Below, in pieces: positions 22,556 to 37,486 of a stretch of DNA of 64,000 bases (its first letter is position 1; each line of letters begins with the position of its first letter). Made by a program: the position numbers and the translations under genes. The DNA comes from Camellia lanceoleosa (Eukaryota; Streptophyta; Magnoliopsida; Ericales; Theaceae): NCBI GenBank assembly GCA_025200525.1, contig CM045762.1, forward strand, positions 125,555,752-125,619,751, given 5' to 3'. A model generated the notes under the pieces. The model saw only the letters and a program-made list of their open reading frames with translations. It searched no databases and was not told the origin of the DNA.

Positions 22556-25500
22556 TGTAGACGCGCCCGTGGGCTTCACTCTACAGTTCGGACTCGATTT
22601 TTGTGTCGCGGTTCTAAATCTGAACCAAAGAGTCCAAATCCGGCAAATCGTTTGAGAAAACAGATTTTTTTGAAAAGTAGTGCCAAACATGGACTGCTTT
22701 GCCAGATTACAGAGTCGCCACCTAAATATTTTTTAAAATGGGAAATCTAGGAAACCTCGACTCGGTCAAGGCCACGTGTCCGCTATCACCAAAGTGGTCT
22801 TGGCTCGAGCTTGGGTACGATCGGGAAGGTCACTATGAGCACTTTTCGGTCCAAGACCGCCTCTACTAACCGTGATATCCGATTTTGAAAACATTACATG
22901 TTCTTATTCCGGTTATTAGCCTAGAATTACTATGTTATGCGCACAGCAAAGAAGTATAGACTAGATTGCCTAATTTGGAAATAAACATTGCATATCCGTT
23001 CGTTTTGAAAACATTTCGGGATTTGCTACTCGCAAGTAGGCTAAAACACGGATTTCAACGAGTTTTCCCAACTCAAGCAACCCAACCTCCACCCACAGGC
23101 ATTAAAGCAGTTTATAACACATAAGCATTTAGCCGCATGGTAAGCCTACTGTCATGTCAACATTTACACACATGCGATATGCTAAAGCAAAAATACTTAC
23201 ATTGTACTCCGTGCCAAAACAATAACCCGGTTAGCAAACATGCATGACCTAGTTCATGTTAAGTGGCTAATGCAACACAGGCATAGATGCAATCTAGAGT
23301 AGGCTCGGCTAACCCTAAACATGGCATGTGAAATGCGCGAGTAGCACGTATTCAATTTGGAATTGAAAATTGCAATGCAGTTTGTATGATGTACCGAGCC
23401 CGGTGCATGTAAACAAATGCATGAATGCACGCATGCGTAGCATAAGGTATGCTAAAATAGACGTGCCTAATCTACCATTGTAAGGTAAATAAAAGGGAGA
23501 AAGAAATGGGGGTTGGAAGACATACACCCACTCACCCACACTTATTACACTTGCGCCCTCACTCGGAGGGACCCAAAATAATAATACAGTCCGAATAATA
23601 AACAAATTAATTATTACAAAATTCTACTTATCAAATTAAATCAAATGTAAAAAGGAAGGGGCCTCGGCCCACGGATCTTGTGAATGATGCATGCTCGGTC
23701 CAACTTGCCCGGTAACCCCATACCGCTGCACTTTCATTGCCTCTGTTCCTTCATCCTCCGGAAAATTGCCAAAGTCCCAGACACCTTCCAAATTCATTGT
23801 AGTACACCACCGGCTAGAGGAAATAACCACCGTCGCTTGATATGGCCACCGCTTTGGGAACTTATCGGCACAAAAGATTGCGGTCGGCACTAAAGAGTGC
23901 TGGTCGGCACTAAATTCTGCGAGAGACAGTTTTGTGACAAAGCGACAAACCCGGAAGGCATAGCATAGAATTTTGAGCATATGCAAGCATGGCTATGCCC
24001 CCTATCATGTGTTAGACTCAAGAGAGCATAGCCCTCGACCCTCGGGCCATCAATGATGCATCTTGGTGCATGATGGCCTAAAAGGCCAAGTTTGCAACTT
24101 TGATTTCAAATGAAATGCACATCAAACAAACAAGTGAAACCCAACCTCTATCACTTGATCAAGAGGCAAGGCATGCATGCCAATGCCATGCAACCTAGGC
24201 ATGTTAGCTAATATGCAACATGGCATAAAAGGAGCATACAAGCATGCAATGCGCATTAAGTACACAACCTAAGCAACAAAGCAAACAAACATGCCACAAT
24301 TATACAAACCACTAGAGCATGCAAGGTGTAATCTAAATCATGCATCATGCTAGCAACAGCCAAGGGAATGCAAGACGAATGCAAGTGATTTCAAGCATGC
24401 AACACATGCAACCAAAGCATACAAACATGGGATAATGCAACAACACTTGAATGGCATGCAGGGGATGGACTTATACTAATTGGACAGCTCTAATTTAGGT
24501 CCAAAACAGTGGCCAAAAGTGCCCAAAAGGATGGACAATTACTCAAGCAAACATGCAAGTAAATGGGCCCGAAACCAAGGCGTCAACAAGGAGCATTTCA
24601 CTACCACTAACATGACTATTCATGGCATTAATCAAGTAACCAAAACAGAATCCTAGCATGCAAAGATACACTCAAAACCCCCACCCCAATCATAGCCCCA
24701 AAATGCTCAAAACACAAGCATGCATAAGGCCTATTCCTAGGCATAAAAGGGCACACCTTGTTAGCATGAAGGAGATGACAAATACAAACATATGAGCATG
24801 GATTAAGGTCTGAAATAACATGTTGGGTGGTTCCAAACCACTGAAATGATGGAAGCAACACATGCTACACATTCACCTACTAAGGCTAGCAAGCCAAAAT
24901 GCAAAGTGACTATATAAGGCATGTCATGGATGGCCTAAACAACCAAAAACAGATCTCATACATGGAAAAACAAGCATATTTCCAGTTTGTGTCAAGCCAC
25001 AAAAACAAAAGCAAGATAGGTTAACAAAGCATGCAAAATTACGGTAAATAGAAGAGATTTCAAAGCAAGTAGCACATGGAGTATGCAAACAATGTTGAGC
25101 CCTTCAACAATGTTGAAGAAGGGCTCAAAATAAGCCTACTTGCAGCTTACATTATGCCTCAAAACACATTATAAATCAGCCAAATATACTATGCAAGAAT
25201 AGTGGCATACAAGGGGTAAAGGGATAGGTGCTAGATGCTACCACCAAACGGCAAGGGGTCCTCAATCAAACATGAAGAGGACCCCAAAATAAGACTATTT
25301 GAAGTTTGGGTCGGAGCCCAAAAGTGCTTGCAAGCAAGGCTAAGAGATGATGCAAGAAAATGCTAGTTTGAGGGAAATAGACACTTACCCTTGAAGACCA
25401 ATGAACCAGCAGGTTTTGATCCAAGTTTAGGTGCTCCTAAGCTCTGCAAATGGCCTCCAAGTCGCTGGAAATGGAAGTGGTGGTGTTGTGCTATGGGTTG

Positions 25501-26544
25501 GTGAAGGAATGGTCAAGAATAATGGACTTTTTGGAGGCAAAGGAGTAAGATATAGAGAGATAGAGGTTGTATCTATCTATATCAGATATATATCTATATA
25601 TCTCTGGTTTTGTTCCAAAACTCCAACCCTAATCAAAGGAGGAGAGGGCCTCCTTATATAGGCCAAGCAAAACAAGACTTAGAGGCTAAGTTTCAAAGGG
25701 TCAAAGGGTGCAAGGCTTGCAAGGAAGCTTGGACAGGTGGTAAGGCTTCTTGAGGAAGCCAAGACAAAGGGTCAAGGCTTCCTCAAGCCATGAGCAAAGG
25801 GTGCAAAATAAGGGCCAAAAGGTGGTCAAGTGTGCAAAATAGGCACATGGATGCACGTGGGTGCAGTTACATGCATCCCGGTGGCACTGGTGTGCACTAT
25901 GCTTGGGGGGTTCAAAGAGTTCAGGTCGGCCAGAAGGTGTGATCATCGGCCAAAATAAAGTGCCGGTCGGCACTCTTTTCTTCCGGTCGGCTAAATAGAG
26001 TGCCGATGGATAATTCCTTGGTCAAAACATGGCCGGTGGGTATGTAAATCGAAGCCCCGGAAGTTAGCTTTCCAATGGGACAAACCTTGCATCAAAATTC
26101 CTTCTGAGCAAAAAGTTATGCCCTTTTCCGTGAAGTCGCGCAGACTCGATCCAACCGGGATGATCCCCTGCTTCAACCCAACATATCTCCTCCACCCGGA
26201 CTTGGCTTTGGGAGATTCTTGAGTACAAAGTGAAGCCCCGGAAGTCTTCTTTCCAACGATGGTGGCCTCATAGCTTAACTCCAAGTATGCAATTGAATAA
26301 GCCGGATTCTGCAAGGGCTGCTCGATTCTCTCCTACCCGGATTCATGGCGAACTTCTTCTTCAACCTATTTTCTCGCCTCCTCTCCTCTTTTCTTCAACT
26401 CCAAACCCTTAAACAAAGTGTTTGGGATGATTTGCCTCTCTTCTTGCCGAAGAAACTGAACCTGTGCCCTGCACATCTCTCAACACCGAGCAAACCATCA
26501 GTAACGCCCAAGTCTTGAGGGCGGTCAAAAATGGGGTGTCTACA
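22556..26544 (-). repeat. LTR B, shared by copies 1 and 2
   Basis: This LTR is 3,989 bp with both termini intact (TGTAGACGCG and GGTGTCTACA). It acts as the 5' LTR of copy 1 and the 3' LTR of copy 2. It has no target duplication of its own: the left neighbour is a primer site and the right neighbour a polypurine tract. Confidence 0.92.
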
Positions 26545-26560
26545 GTTGCCCCTCTTTGAC
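26545..26560 (-). other. Polypurine tract of copy 2
   Basis: The minus strand reads GTCAAAGAGGGGCAAC directly against the LTR start TGTAGACA. This is the clearest plus-strand primer of the three copies. Confidence 0.8.
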
Positions 26561-26974
26561 AGAACTCGAAAGTCATAACGATGACGGGAGTGAATGTCAA
26601 AGCCCAGAGACGACCCATTTTTGATAAGGCCGAAGACTTGGACAAACAAACAAGACATAGATAGATAAATGGTTGTGCGTAGAGGTCGCCACGTATCCCT
26701 TTGCAAGGAATCAAACCAGCGTAGTTCAGGGGCAGGATGCGAAGTGATGCACAATGCAAGTGCATAACTTATGATCATGCAAAGGATGCTGTGATGAAGC
26801 AATTATGCAAAATAAATGCAACATTTTAAGCGAATGCTATGCAAGCAAGTAAACATGAACCAAACTACATCTCATGTAGAAAGGATGTAAGAAAATTATG
26901 CAATTCTCACGGCGTCTTGCGCGGAGAAGGCTAAAAGCGACTACCGAGAATACTCGGAGTCTCAAACACAACAT

Positions 26975-27926
26975 CTCTCAGCGTATCATACACAGGAGAG
27001 GAAAGAGTAACACTTCTCAGCGTAGTACACGCGGGAGAAGAAAGATAAAATTTCTCAGCGTAGTACGCGCAAGAGAAGAAGGATAAAATTTCTCAGCATA
27101 GTACACGCAAGAGAAGAAGGAAAGGCAAAGAGAAACCTCATCAGCGTAGTACACGCGACAGAGGAAAGAGGAAAGCAAAAAGAAACCTCTCAGCGTAGTA
27201 CACGCGAGAAAGGAAAGAGAAAAGCCTCTCAGCGTAGTACACGCGAGAGAGGAAAGAGGAAAGCAAAAGAAACCTCTCAGCGTAGTACACGCGAGAAAGG
27301 AAAGAGAAAAGCCTCTCAGCGTAGTACACGCGGGAGAGGAAAGAGAAAAGCCTCTCAGCGTAGTACACGCGAGAGAGGAAAAGGAAAGAAAGAAACCTCT
27401 CGGCGTGGTACACGCGGAGAGGAAGAGAAAAACCTCTCGGTAGTACACACGAGAGAGGAAAGAGGAAACAAAAGAAACCTCTCGGTAGTAGTACACGCGA
27501 GAAAGGAAGAGAAAAGCCTCTCGGTAGTACACGCGGGAGAGGAAAGAGAAAAGCCTCTCAGGGTAGTACACGCGAGAGAGGAAAGAGGAAAGAAAAAAAG
27601 AAACCTCTCAGCGTAGTACACGCGAGAGGAAAGAAGAAAACCTCTCTCGGTAGTACACGCGAGAGAGGAAAGAGGAAAGCAAAAGAAACCTCTCAGCGTA
27701 GTACACGCGGGAGAGGAAAGAGAAAAGCCTCTCAGCGTAGTACACACGAGAGAGGAAAGAGGAAAGCAAAAGAAACCTCTCAGCGTAGTACACGCGAGAA
27801 AGGAAAGAGAAAAGCCTCTCAGCGTAGTACACGCGAGAGAGGAAAGAGAAAAGCCTCTCAGCGTAGTACACGCGGGAGAGGAAAGAGAAAAGCCTCTCAG
27901 CGTAGTACACGCGAGAGAGGAAAGAG
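26975..27926 (-). repeat. Tandem repeat block in the 3' UTR of copy 2
   Basis: It has the same 39/48-bp CTCTCAGCGTAGTACACGCG units as copy 1, in a different order and number. Some units in the middle (27400-27540) have lost the CAGC and ACA groups. Confidence 0.88.
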
Positions 27927-30900
27927 CAGCAACACAAGTAAAAAAGGGCACAACAATGTCGTGAAACATGCGTGATAACGCAAGTGAGACAGTGCATAAC
28001 AATGTATTTGGGATGTGCATCACAATGCAAATGCTGTGGGTGCATAACAATACAGGTGGAAGGGTGCATTTTCTATGCAAGAGATGCGAGCATTTAACAT
28101 GTACTCTGGTGCCTCTGATTTACCTCTTGGAGGGCTTTGCAGGCTTTACAACACATTCTCGAAAAGGGACACCCGTGCATGTTAGCGAGAGATAACATCT
28201 GCTTCTTGCTTTAATTGCCATTCGACTTGAAACAAAGCTTACACTTGGAGTAGAGGCACACTCATACTTGAACACCGACAAGGTTCAAGAGGTACATCCT
28301 AATACAATCACGGAATTTGCTGAAGGTGAAACACACTCGGATGCTTCGATTTTCCCTCTTTTCTTTTGCTTTGCAGACCGGAACCTATATAGCTTCAGAT
28401 AGGTCCTGGTTCTACTGTTCTCACATGACCTGGGTTGAACCCTGCGATTTTTGAAAGAACAAATTCCCTTTTTTTGCACAAATGTGGAGAATGGCACAGC
28501 ACTCTGAGCACACAACAAATCATTTTTGAAATTGAGGAAATGAGTTCTCGACCGGGTATTGAGCCTACAACTGAACACAGCAAAGACGACCCAACAACGG
28601 AAAATAAAGGTAAACAACCTAAACACATCTATTGACACTTGAAACGACTCAAAACAAGAATCGAAACAGACAAAACGAAACACAAGACTCAAATGTGCGC
28701 AGGGAGCCTGTTTCACCGGGTATTATTTCCCACCCTTTCTCATTTGTGATTCTCACATCACTCGGCATTCAATCTCTTGTTTTCTGAAAAAGCCCTTTTC
28801 TCGCTTTTTCTCTCATCGCACATCTCTCTATTCTTCAATCTCTCATTTTTTATCTCTTCCCAGAGCGGTTGGTAGATAGACAAGAAGTTGCGGGCTCTTG
28901 CCCCTAGCATTCTGCTAGATTCTTTTTCTTCTGCACACAGCAATGAACTTTCCCACAGAGATGTTGTGCCACAACTGGGTGTGTAGCAAATCCGCAGCTA
29001 ACATCGGTTGATGATGCCCTGCTGGGGAGTTTGGACGTGGTTAGATCTGTCTAGATGAGGAAGTGGAACATCTCGCCCCATTTCAATTTATGCTTCGCGC
29101 ATGGCTTGACACCTCGCTGCTTAGAGGACGGGAGAGCTTTCAGCCCTTTGTTATTGACTTCAGTTGTGCCCTCTTCTGGTAGGTGGAGTGCCCTTCTTGG
29201 CAAGTATGTTGATGATGGGGAAAAGACAGAACACCTGACTCAACTGTGCCCCTAGTTCATCATTTTGACCATTTTTTTGGTTTTTTTTTAAAAAAAAATT
29301 TGACCAACATGAAAGTTAGATTAACATGCTTATTCGATTTTTGATTTGAAATCATGCAAGTCAAGCTATGAGTACTGAAAATTTTCCTTTTTTGGATCCA
29401 AGAAATGGTCCAGTTTTTGGGAAAGATGGAACAATTTTCGAGAAAATTAGTCAACCTTAGTAAAAATTCTCAAAAACTATTTTGCAAACGGCCAATGCTC
29501 AACAAGCACGGAACCAGCTCTTGAGATGCACAACCTCGGACCCATAGCAATGGAAAATTGCCCCTTGTTCGAAGAGAGCTGCATGGCAATGGAAAGTTGC
29601 CCCTTGTTTGAAATGACACTGCGGCATTTTGAATGGCAACGGAAAGTTGCCCCTTGTTTGGATGATGTCGCGGCACATTGTAGTCAGTCCTCTGAGCGAC
29701 GAACACGACCAGACTCGGATACAGAGAAGGCAAAAATGATCAAAACCATCACATGGACACAGTCGAATTAGAAATGTTTATGGCTGGACTTCAGGATGAA
29801 GTTGCCTACGTATCCCAAACATGGGAATCAAGCCTTACGTAGTTCGGGGTTAAGGTACACTCGGGTATTTAACCTCTCCTTTTTATGCTCTAATTTTTGC
29901 CAAAGGCGCCTGTGCGGGTTTTTCGACCTTGCGAGCTTTGTTCTTCTTTCTTTTCTTTTTTTCTATTCTTTTCTTTCCTTTTTCTTCTTCTTTTTTGCAT
30001 TTTTCTTTTCTTTTCTTTTTGCATTTTGTATCTTTGTATTTTTTCTTTTTTTGTTTTTCTTTTTCATTCTTTGCATTTTTTCTCTTTTTTCCTTTTTTTT
30101 CATTCTTTTCTTCGCTCTAACTTTTGCCTGGGTCGCCCTTCCGGGTTTTCGGCCCAGCGAGCCTCTCAAAGGGTAAAAGTGTAACAAGTCCATGCCAAAT
30201 GGTTTTGAGATTGGAGCCCTCTGTATCCAAGAGAGTGGGTCATTGTATCGATTCTTGAAGGATCCATCTTCGGCTCTTCGAGCACATCTGATATTTTTTG
30301 CCCCTAGTTCAAAGGGTACTTCTGTTCTAGCTTCACAAGCTTCTTCTGATCTTCTGATCTTCTTGATCCGACTTTCTTGCCTCTAATTCATGGGCTGCTT
30401 TGAATTTGGCCACATAGGCCTCACATTGTGATTGTCCTTTGAACGTTCTAAATGCGAGTTCAAGGTTTGAAGGCAAGGACTCGAGTCTCGAGGCTGAGAG
30501 CGACCCTAAGCTGCACAATCTCAAGAGCAATTCCACACACGTCTTCGCAGGACCGCGCAAAATATTTTTTTGAAAGTTTTTAAGAAAGCGACGAATCGCT
30601 CGCGCTGAAGACAGTGTAGAACCAATCTGGATCAAAGCTAGGATCCTTCCCAGCACTCACACTAACAAGCATGATTTCATTCATTAAGGGCTTAGCACGC
30701 CTCTCTTTCTCTCATTTGATCAAAGTTTTGCAAATCCGAGAATTCCTTCCTCTTCGTTTTCACCGATGTTTGAAAAAGTTTTGAAAAACTTAGGCCAATG
30801 CAATGACTTCAAGGCCTGAAAAAGACAGAGTTCTTAGTCAAATACTTCCATCCCATTTAGAAATTCTGGCACAACTGGCACACGGCAGAAGCAAACACAA

Positions 30901-31286
30901 GAGTGTGAAAATCACTGCTGTTCCATTCAAGATCTGTTGGCACAACTGGCTCCCTGGCAGAAACAGACTCAAAAGAAAGCAAAAAGACAAACACAAAAAC
31001 AAGATAGTGATATCCGAGGTAACATTCCCGGAATCACCTGACTTCAACAAAACAGGACTGACTCGATACAACAAGACAGACCTGAAATAAAAAGACTGAC
31101 TCAAAATAAGGAGACAGACTCAAAGCGACATAACAAAACTGACCCAATACCCAAGTCAGAAAGCAAAATTAACAGCATTTGTACATTGCTCAAAACAGTG
31201 CATGTCGTCCACCACATCTGAAGTAAACTGAACGCTGCCCGCAGGTGGTTCATCTCCTGATCACATCACATTATCCCCCCACAGGT
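27927..31286 (-). other. Non-coding 3' region and pol-deletion scar of copy 2
   Basis: This is the counterpart of 16967-20337, with the same components: antisense-gene remnant at 29055-29255, the triple GTTGCCCC repeat near 29548-29658, a T-rich tract at about 29935-30113, terminal integrase codons near 30160-30195, and an unrecognised 107-codon minus frame at 30333-30656. No functional gene is supported. Confidence 0.6.
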
Positions 31287-32600
31287 TCACTGATCAAATG
31301 CCGATAGACTTTGCACGATTGGCATGGCGATGACCTTGTTGTCGATCAGGTTTTGTATCTCATGGCGAAGACGAAAGCACATGTCAGTGTCATGGCGGCT
31401 TCGATGGAAGGCCTGATGTCGGTGGGTTATGTGAAGGAGGGGGTTTCTTTGGTAATGGTTGTGGCTCCAGTGGCTCCAGATATCCCTCTTTGATCAAGGC
31501 CCTCAGGGCCGTTGGCGAGATTTCGTCTGATGGGGTAAACACCCTTGTACTGAGGTGGGTATTTGGCGTTTGTGAACTAGTTTGAGATGCCGGTGAATGG
31601 GGTGGTCATTTTTGTGTGGGGTGGTGACCATGCCCATGTCTGAAGTTATAGTAGGCTGTGTCACCTTGGTGGTCATTGATTTGTGGGTAAATGCCCTCTG
31701 GTGCTCCTTTCTGGTCAATAAGGCCTTGCTTTATAAGCGTCCTCGATTTGTATTCCCATCTCATGTAGATCGAAAAGGTAGGGAATGGGAGAACGATCAT
31801 TTTGCATGAGCTTGGGTTGGAGGTTGCGCACAACCATCCGTATTTGATCCTTGTCTGTTGGCCTAATGGTCATCATTGAGGCCTTGGCCCTCCACCGAAG
31901 TTACAAAATCGGAGAAACTTTCCTTCGCTCTGCCTAGTCGTCTCGAGATCACGGGTTGTAATCTCAATTTGTGTATTGTAGGAGTATTGATCGACAAAAG
32001 CCTCGGCCATCTCATCCCAATTCTTCTTAACATCGTCTTCGGTTTAGCGTGCGGATGGCGCTACACGATAGGGTTAATGACCGAGAAACGACCCATCGCC
32101 TTAAGAGATATCTTGACCTCGGCACCATAGGGTCCGGACCCATCAAATCGGTCGATTTGTGGCATCTTGAACCGATCTGGCAGCGTCACAGCTGCGTCCG
32201 TATATCCATCCCCAATGTCGCGAATGGACTTGACTCCTTGGGATTTCTGCAACATCTTTTCCAACTTACTCGACCGGTATTTGTGGGGTCTGCTTCGAAC
32301 TCGAAGGGAGAGTCCGGCAGATTGGTAGGTGTTTTGGATTGCTGGGGTAAAATTGGGAGCGGAGCCGGCCCTACCGGAATGTCCGTACCTTCCTGGACAT
32401 TGGGTATTTCCCCGGGTGTCTGAACCCCTGGTGGTGGAGGAGCTTGATGCGAAGCAGATGCTCCGGTTTGTTGCTCTAGCCTGGCAATTGTCTCTGCTTG
32501 TTGGGCTATGACCACAGCCCGTTGCTTGACAGACAGCGTCTTGCTGCATGGTTTTCATACTGTCCTGGAGTTGGCGCACCATCTCTTCCAGACTCGACAT
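31287..32600 (-). CDS. gag: gag of nested copy 2 (frames broken in this sequence)
   Basis: This is the same gag as copies 1 and 3, with the first ATG at 32600 and the stop TGA at 31287-31289. That stop differs from copy 1, which ends two codons earlier at TAA. The N-terminal coiled-coil-like part is frameshifted near 32520-32560. The proline-rich linker and IDRFDGSG are present, but the core is split into fragments at 32186-32515 and 32061-32200. As in copy 1, breaks lie at CAG/CTG-containing positions that are intact elsewhere. Confidence 0.7.
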
Positions 32601-33471
32601 ATTGTCCTGATCTAACTGAGCAATTGGTATATCTGTATCTGCAGTAGGCTCGGAGATCTCAACCCGACTACTCAAAGATCACTGATCTGGTAGCTGTTAT
32701 ACTGATGGTCCGTGCCCGATTAGCCTTCTCTGGCCCTGATTACCCTTGAGGCGAGTCTCGACGACAAAGTCTATCGGCTAAATCCAATGTGCGGGGATAG
32801 TGGAGCCTTCTGAAGCTATGATTCCAAGACTACCCTAGCAAAAGAGAAAATAGACAGCATCTCAGCTCAACTTCACTGGAACGGATATGAGCAAAGCTGA
32901 ACTACTGTATTCTATTACTGATCACTGTTCCCCGAAATCACTGCCCCAAATCTGAATCTGATACCCGCAGATATAATTGATTTTCAAAACAACGTCTTGG
33001 TGCCTCGGGCGGATACCCAGACTTCATACTGGTATATGCATTCCTGTGAGATACACTCTAAAAGCACATAGCAAGTAAATGAGAGCCAATACACCCTATG
33101 TTGGGGTAGGGTTTCCTGTCCTATTTTGTCGAGCTAGGGTTTCACTACGCACTTGCATGGTTTCAAACAACCTAATATCGGGTGAGCAACCTTTGTCCTA
33201 GTTTGGAATGGTCACTACGGTTCGATATGCACTAGGTCGAATGGTCGAAAAGGGTGCCGGTAAAACCGGGGTTTGTGTTCCCATCTTGGCGAGAGCCATA
33301 ACCGGTCGACCTTATGGACATGCCTTGACAAGACAAGCCTCCGAGAAACCGCTCGAGAATAGCGGATGGCCAACACGGTGTCCTAGGCGCACCAATGCAC
33401 ATGCAATGCAAAGAAACACATAAGTGTAGTCAAAAGCAGGATATCACGAGTTCGAGTCAAGCTCTCTAAAA
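32601..33471 (-). other. 5' leader of copy 2
   Basis: This matches 21673-22532 of copy 1 with small indels. There is no supported gene. Confidence 0.55.
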
Positions 33472-33485
33472 TCCCGGTAGTCGCC
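33472..33485 (-). other. Altered primer binding site of copy 2
   Basis: TCCCGGTAGTCGCC replaces the canonical TCCCCAGCGGAGTCGCCA. The lost bases include the CAG and GGAG groups. It is either degenerate or misread. Confidence 0.6.
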
Positions 33486-33491
33486 TTGAAG

Positions 33492-36400
33492 CGTAAGACG
33501 CGCGTGGGCTTCACTTCACTCTGATTCGGACTCGATTTTGTGTCGCGGTTCATCTGAACCAAAGAGTCCAAATCCGCAAATCGTTTGAGAAAAGATTTTT
33601 TGAAAAGTAGTGCCAAACATGGTGCTTTGCGGATTAAAGAGTCGCCACCTAAATATTTTTAAAATGGGAAATCTAAAACCACGACTCGGTCTTAGAAGAA
33701 TACGTGTAAAATCATCACCAAAGTGGTCTTGGCTCGGGAGCTTAGGTGCGATCGGGAAGGTCATTATGAGCACCTTCGCCCGGTCAGAAGACCTCTCTAC
33801 TAACCGTGATATCCGATTTTGAAAACATTACATGTTCTTATTAGGTTATTAGCCTAGAATTACTATGTTATGCGCCTGAAACAAGTATAGACTAGATTGC
33901 CTAATTTGGAAATAAACATTGCATATCCGATTCGTTTGAAAACATTTGAGATTTGCTACTTCAAGTAGGCTAAAACACAGTTTCAACGAGTTTTCCCAAC
34001 TCAAGCAACCCAACCTCCACCCACGGGCATTAAAGCAGTTTATAACACATAAGCATTTACCCGCATGGTAAGCCTACTGTCATGTCAACATTTACACACA
34101 TGCGATATGCTAAAGCAAAAATACTTACATTGTACTCCGTGCCAAAACAATAACCCGGTTAGCAAACATGCATGACCTAGTTCATGTTAAGTGGCTAATG
34201 CAACACAGGCATAGATGCAATCTAGAGTAGGCTCGGCTAATCTAAACATGGCATGTGAAATGCTTGAAGCACGTATTCAATTTGGAATTGAAAATTGCAA
34301 TGCAGTTTGTATGATGTACCGAGCCCGGTGCATGTAAACAAATGCATGAATGCACGCATGCGTAGCATAAGGTATGCTAAAATAGACGTGCCCTAATCTA
34401 CCATTGTAAGCAGGTAAATAAAAGGGAGAAAGAAATGGGGGTTGGAAGACATACACCCACTCACCCACACTTATTACACTTGCGCCCTCACTCGGAGGGA
34501 CCCAAAATAATAATACAGTCCGAATAATAAACAAATTAATTATTACAAAATTCTACTTATCAAATTAAATCAAATGTAAAAAGGAAGGGGGCCTCAGCCC
34601 CGCCTCGGGATGCGCGAATGATGCATGCTCGGTCCAACTTGCCCGGAAAGCCCATACCGCACCACTGCTGCCTCTGTTTCACTGTCCTGCCTCCCTGGAA
34701 AATTGCCAAAGTCCCAGGACACCTTCCAAATTCACTGTAGTACACCACCGGCTAGAGGAAATAACCACCGGCTGCTTGATATGGCCACCGCTATTTGGGA
34801 ACTTATCGGCACAAAAGATTGCGGTCGGCACTAAGAGTGCGGTCGGCACTAAATTCTGCGAGGCAGTTTGACAAGCAAAGACAAACGGCAGTGCATAGCA
34901 TAGAATTTTGAGCATATGTAAGCATGGCTATGCCCCTATCATGTGTTAGACTCAAGAGCATAGCCCTCGACCCTCGGGCCATCAATGATGCATCTTGGTG
35001 CATGATGGCCTAAAAAATAAGTTTGCAACTTTGATTTCAAATGAAATGCACATCAAACAAACAAGTGAAAACCAACCTCTATCACTTGATCAAGAGGCAA
35101 GGCATGCATGCCAATGCCATGCAACCTAGGCATGTTAGCTAATATGCAACATGGCATAAAGAACATACAAACATGCAATGCGCATTAAGTACACAACCTA
35201 AGCAACAAAGCAAACAAACATGCCACAATTATACAAACCACTAGAGCATGCAAGGTGTAATCTAAATCATGCATCATGCTAGCAACTTGGCCAAGGGAAT
35301 GCAAGACGAATGCAAGTGATTTCAAGCATGCAACACATGCAACCAAAGCATACAAACATGGGATAATGCAACAACACTTGAATGGCATGCAGGGGATGGA
35401 CTTATACTAATTGGACAGCTCTAATTTAGGTCCAAAACAGTGGCCAAAAGTGCCCAAAAGGATGGACAATTACTCAAGCAAACATGCAAGTAAATGGGCC
35501 CGAAACCAAGGCGTCAACAAGGAGCATTTCACTACCACTAACATGACTATTCATGGCATGAATCAAGTAACCAAAACAGAATCCTAGCATGCAAAGATAC
35601 ACTCAAATCCCCCCCTCCCCCCCAATGATAGCCCCAAAATGCTCCGAAAACACAAGCATGCATAAGGCCTATTCCTAGGCATAAAAGGGCACACCTTGTT
35701 AGCATGAAGGAGATGACAAATACAAACATATGAGCATGGATTAAGGTCTGAAATAACATGTTGGGTGGTTCCAAACCACTGAAATGAAGGAAGCAACACA
35801 TGCTACACATTCACCTACTAAGGCTAGCAAGCCAAAATGCAAAGTGACTATATAAGGCATGTCATGGATGGCCTAAACAACCAAAAACAGATCTCATACA
35901 TGGAAAAAAAAGCATATTTCCAGTTTGTGTCAAGCCACAAAAACAAAAGCAAGATAGGTTAACAAAGCATGCAAAATTACGGTAAATAGAAGAGATTTCA
36001 AAGCAAGTAGCACATGGAGTATGCAAACAATGTTGAGCCCTTCAACAATGTTGAAGAAGGGCTCAAAATAAGCCTACTTGCAGCTTACATTATGCCTCAA
36101 AACAGATTATAAATCAGCCAAATATACTATGCAAGAATAGTGGCATACAAGGGGGTAAAGGGATAGGTGCTAGATGCTACCACCAAACGGCAAGGGGTCC
36201 TCAATCAAACATGAAGAGGACCCCAAAATAAGACTATTTGAAGTTTGGGTCGGAGCCCAAAAGTGCTTGCAAGCAAGGCTAAGAGATGATGCAAGAAAAT
36301 GCTAGTTTGAGGGAAATAGACACTTACCCTTGAAGACCAATGAACCAGCAGGTTTTGATCCAAGTTTAGGTGCTCCTAAGCTCTGCAAATGGCCTCCAAG

Positions 36401-37486
36401 TCGCTGGAAATGGAAGTGGTGGTGTTGTGCTATGGGTTGGTGAAGGAATGGTCAAGAATAATGGACTTTTTGGAGGCAAAGGAGTAAGATATAGAGAGAT
36501 AGAGGGTTGTATCTATCTATATCAGATATATATCTATATATCTCTGGTTTTTGTTCCAAAACTCCAACCCTAATCAAAGGAGGAGAGGGCCTCCTTATAT
36601 AGGCCAAGCAAAACAAGACTTAGAGGCTAAGTTTCAAAGGGTCAAAGGGTGCAAGGCTTGCAAGGGAAGCTTGGACAGCTGGTAGGCTTCTTAAGGAAGC
36701 CAAGACAAAAGGGTCAAGGCTTCCTCAAGAAGCCATGAGCAAAGGGTGCAAAATAAGGGCCAAAAGGTGGTCAAGTGTGCAAAATAGGCACATGGATGCA
36801 CGTGGGTCTGGTTCTGTGCATCCCAGCTGGCACAGCTGGTGTGCACTATGCTTGGGGGGTTCAAAGAGTTCAGGTCGGCCAGAAGGTGTGATCATCGGCC
36901 AAAATAAAGTGCCGGTCGGCACTCTTTTCTTCCGGTCGGCTAAATAGAGTGCCGATGGATAATTCCTTGGTCAAAACATGGCCGGTGGGTATGTAAATCG
37001 AAGCCCCGGAAGTTAGCTTTCCAATGGGACAAACCTTGCATCAAAATTCCTTCTGAGCAAAAAGTTATGCCCTTTTCCGTGAAGTCGCGCAGACTCGATC
37101 CAACCGGGATGATCCCCTGCTTCAACCCAACATATCTCCTCCACCCGGACTTGGCTTTGGGAGATTCTTGAGTACAAAGTGAAGCCCCGGAAGTCTTCTT
37201 TCCAACGATGGTGGCCTCATAGCTTAACTCCAAGTATGCAATTGAATAAGCCGGATTCTGCAAGGGCTGCTCGATTCTCTCGTACACGGATTCATGGCGA
37301 ACTTCTTCTTCAACCTATTTTCTCGCCTCCTCGCCTCTTTTCTTCAACTCCAATCCCTTAAACAAAGTGTTTGGGATGATTTGCCTCTCTTCTTGCGAAG
37401 AAACTGAACTGCCTGCACATCTCTCAACACCGAGCAAACCATCGATGCGCCCAAGTCTTGAGGCGGTCAAAAATGGGGTGTCTCTG
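33492..37486 (-). repeat. LTR C, shared by copies 2 and 3
   Basis: This LTR is about 3,995 bp. Both termini are altered (CGTAAGACGCGCG at the left, GTGTCTCTGATT at the right), although the body matches LTRs A, B and D closely. It has no target duplication. The first 450 bp (33492-33960) hold a dense patch of small differences. Confidence 0.88.
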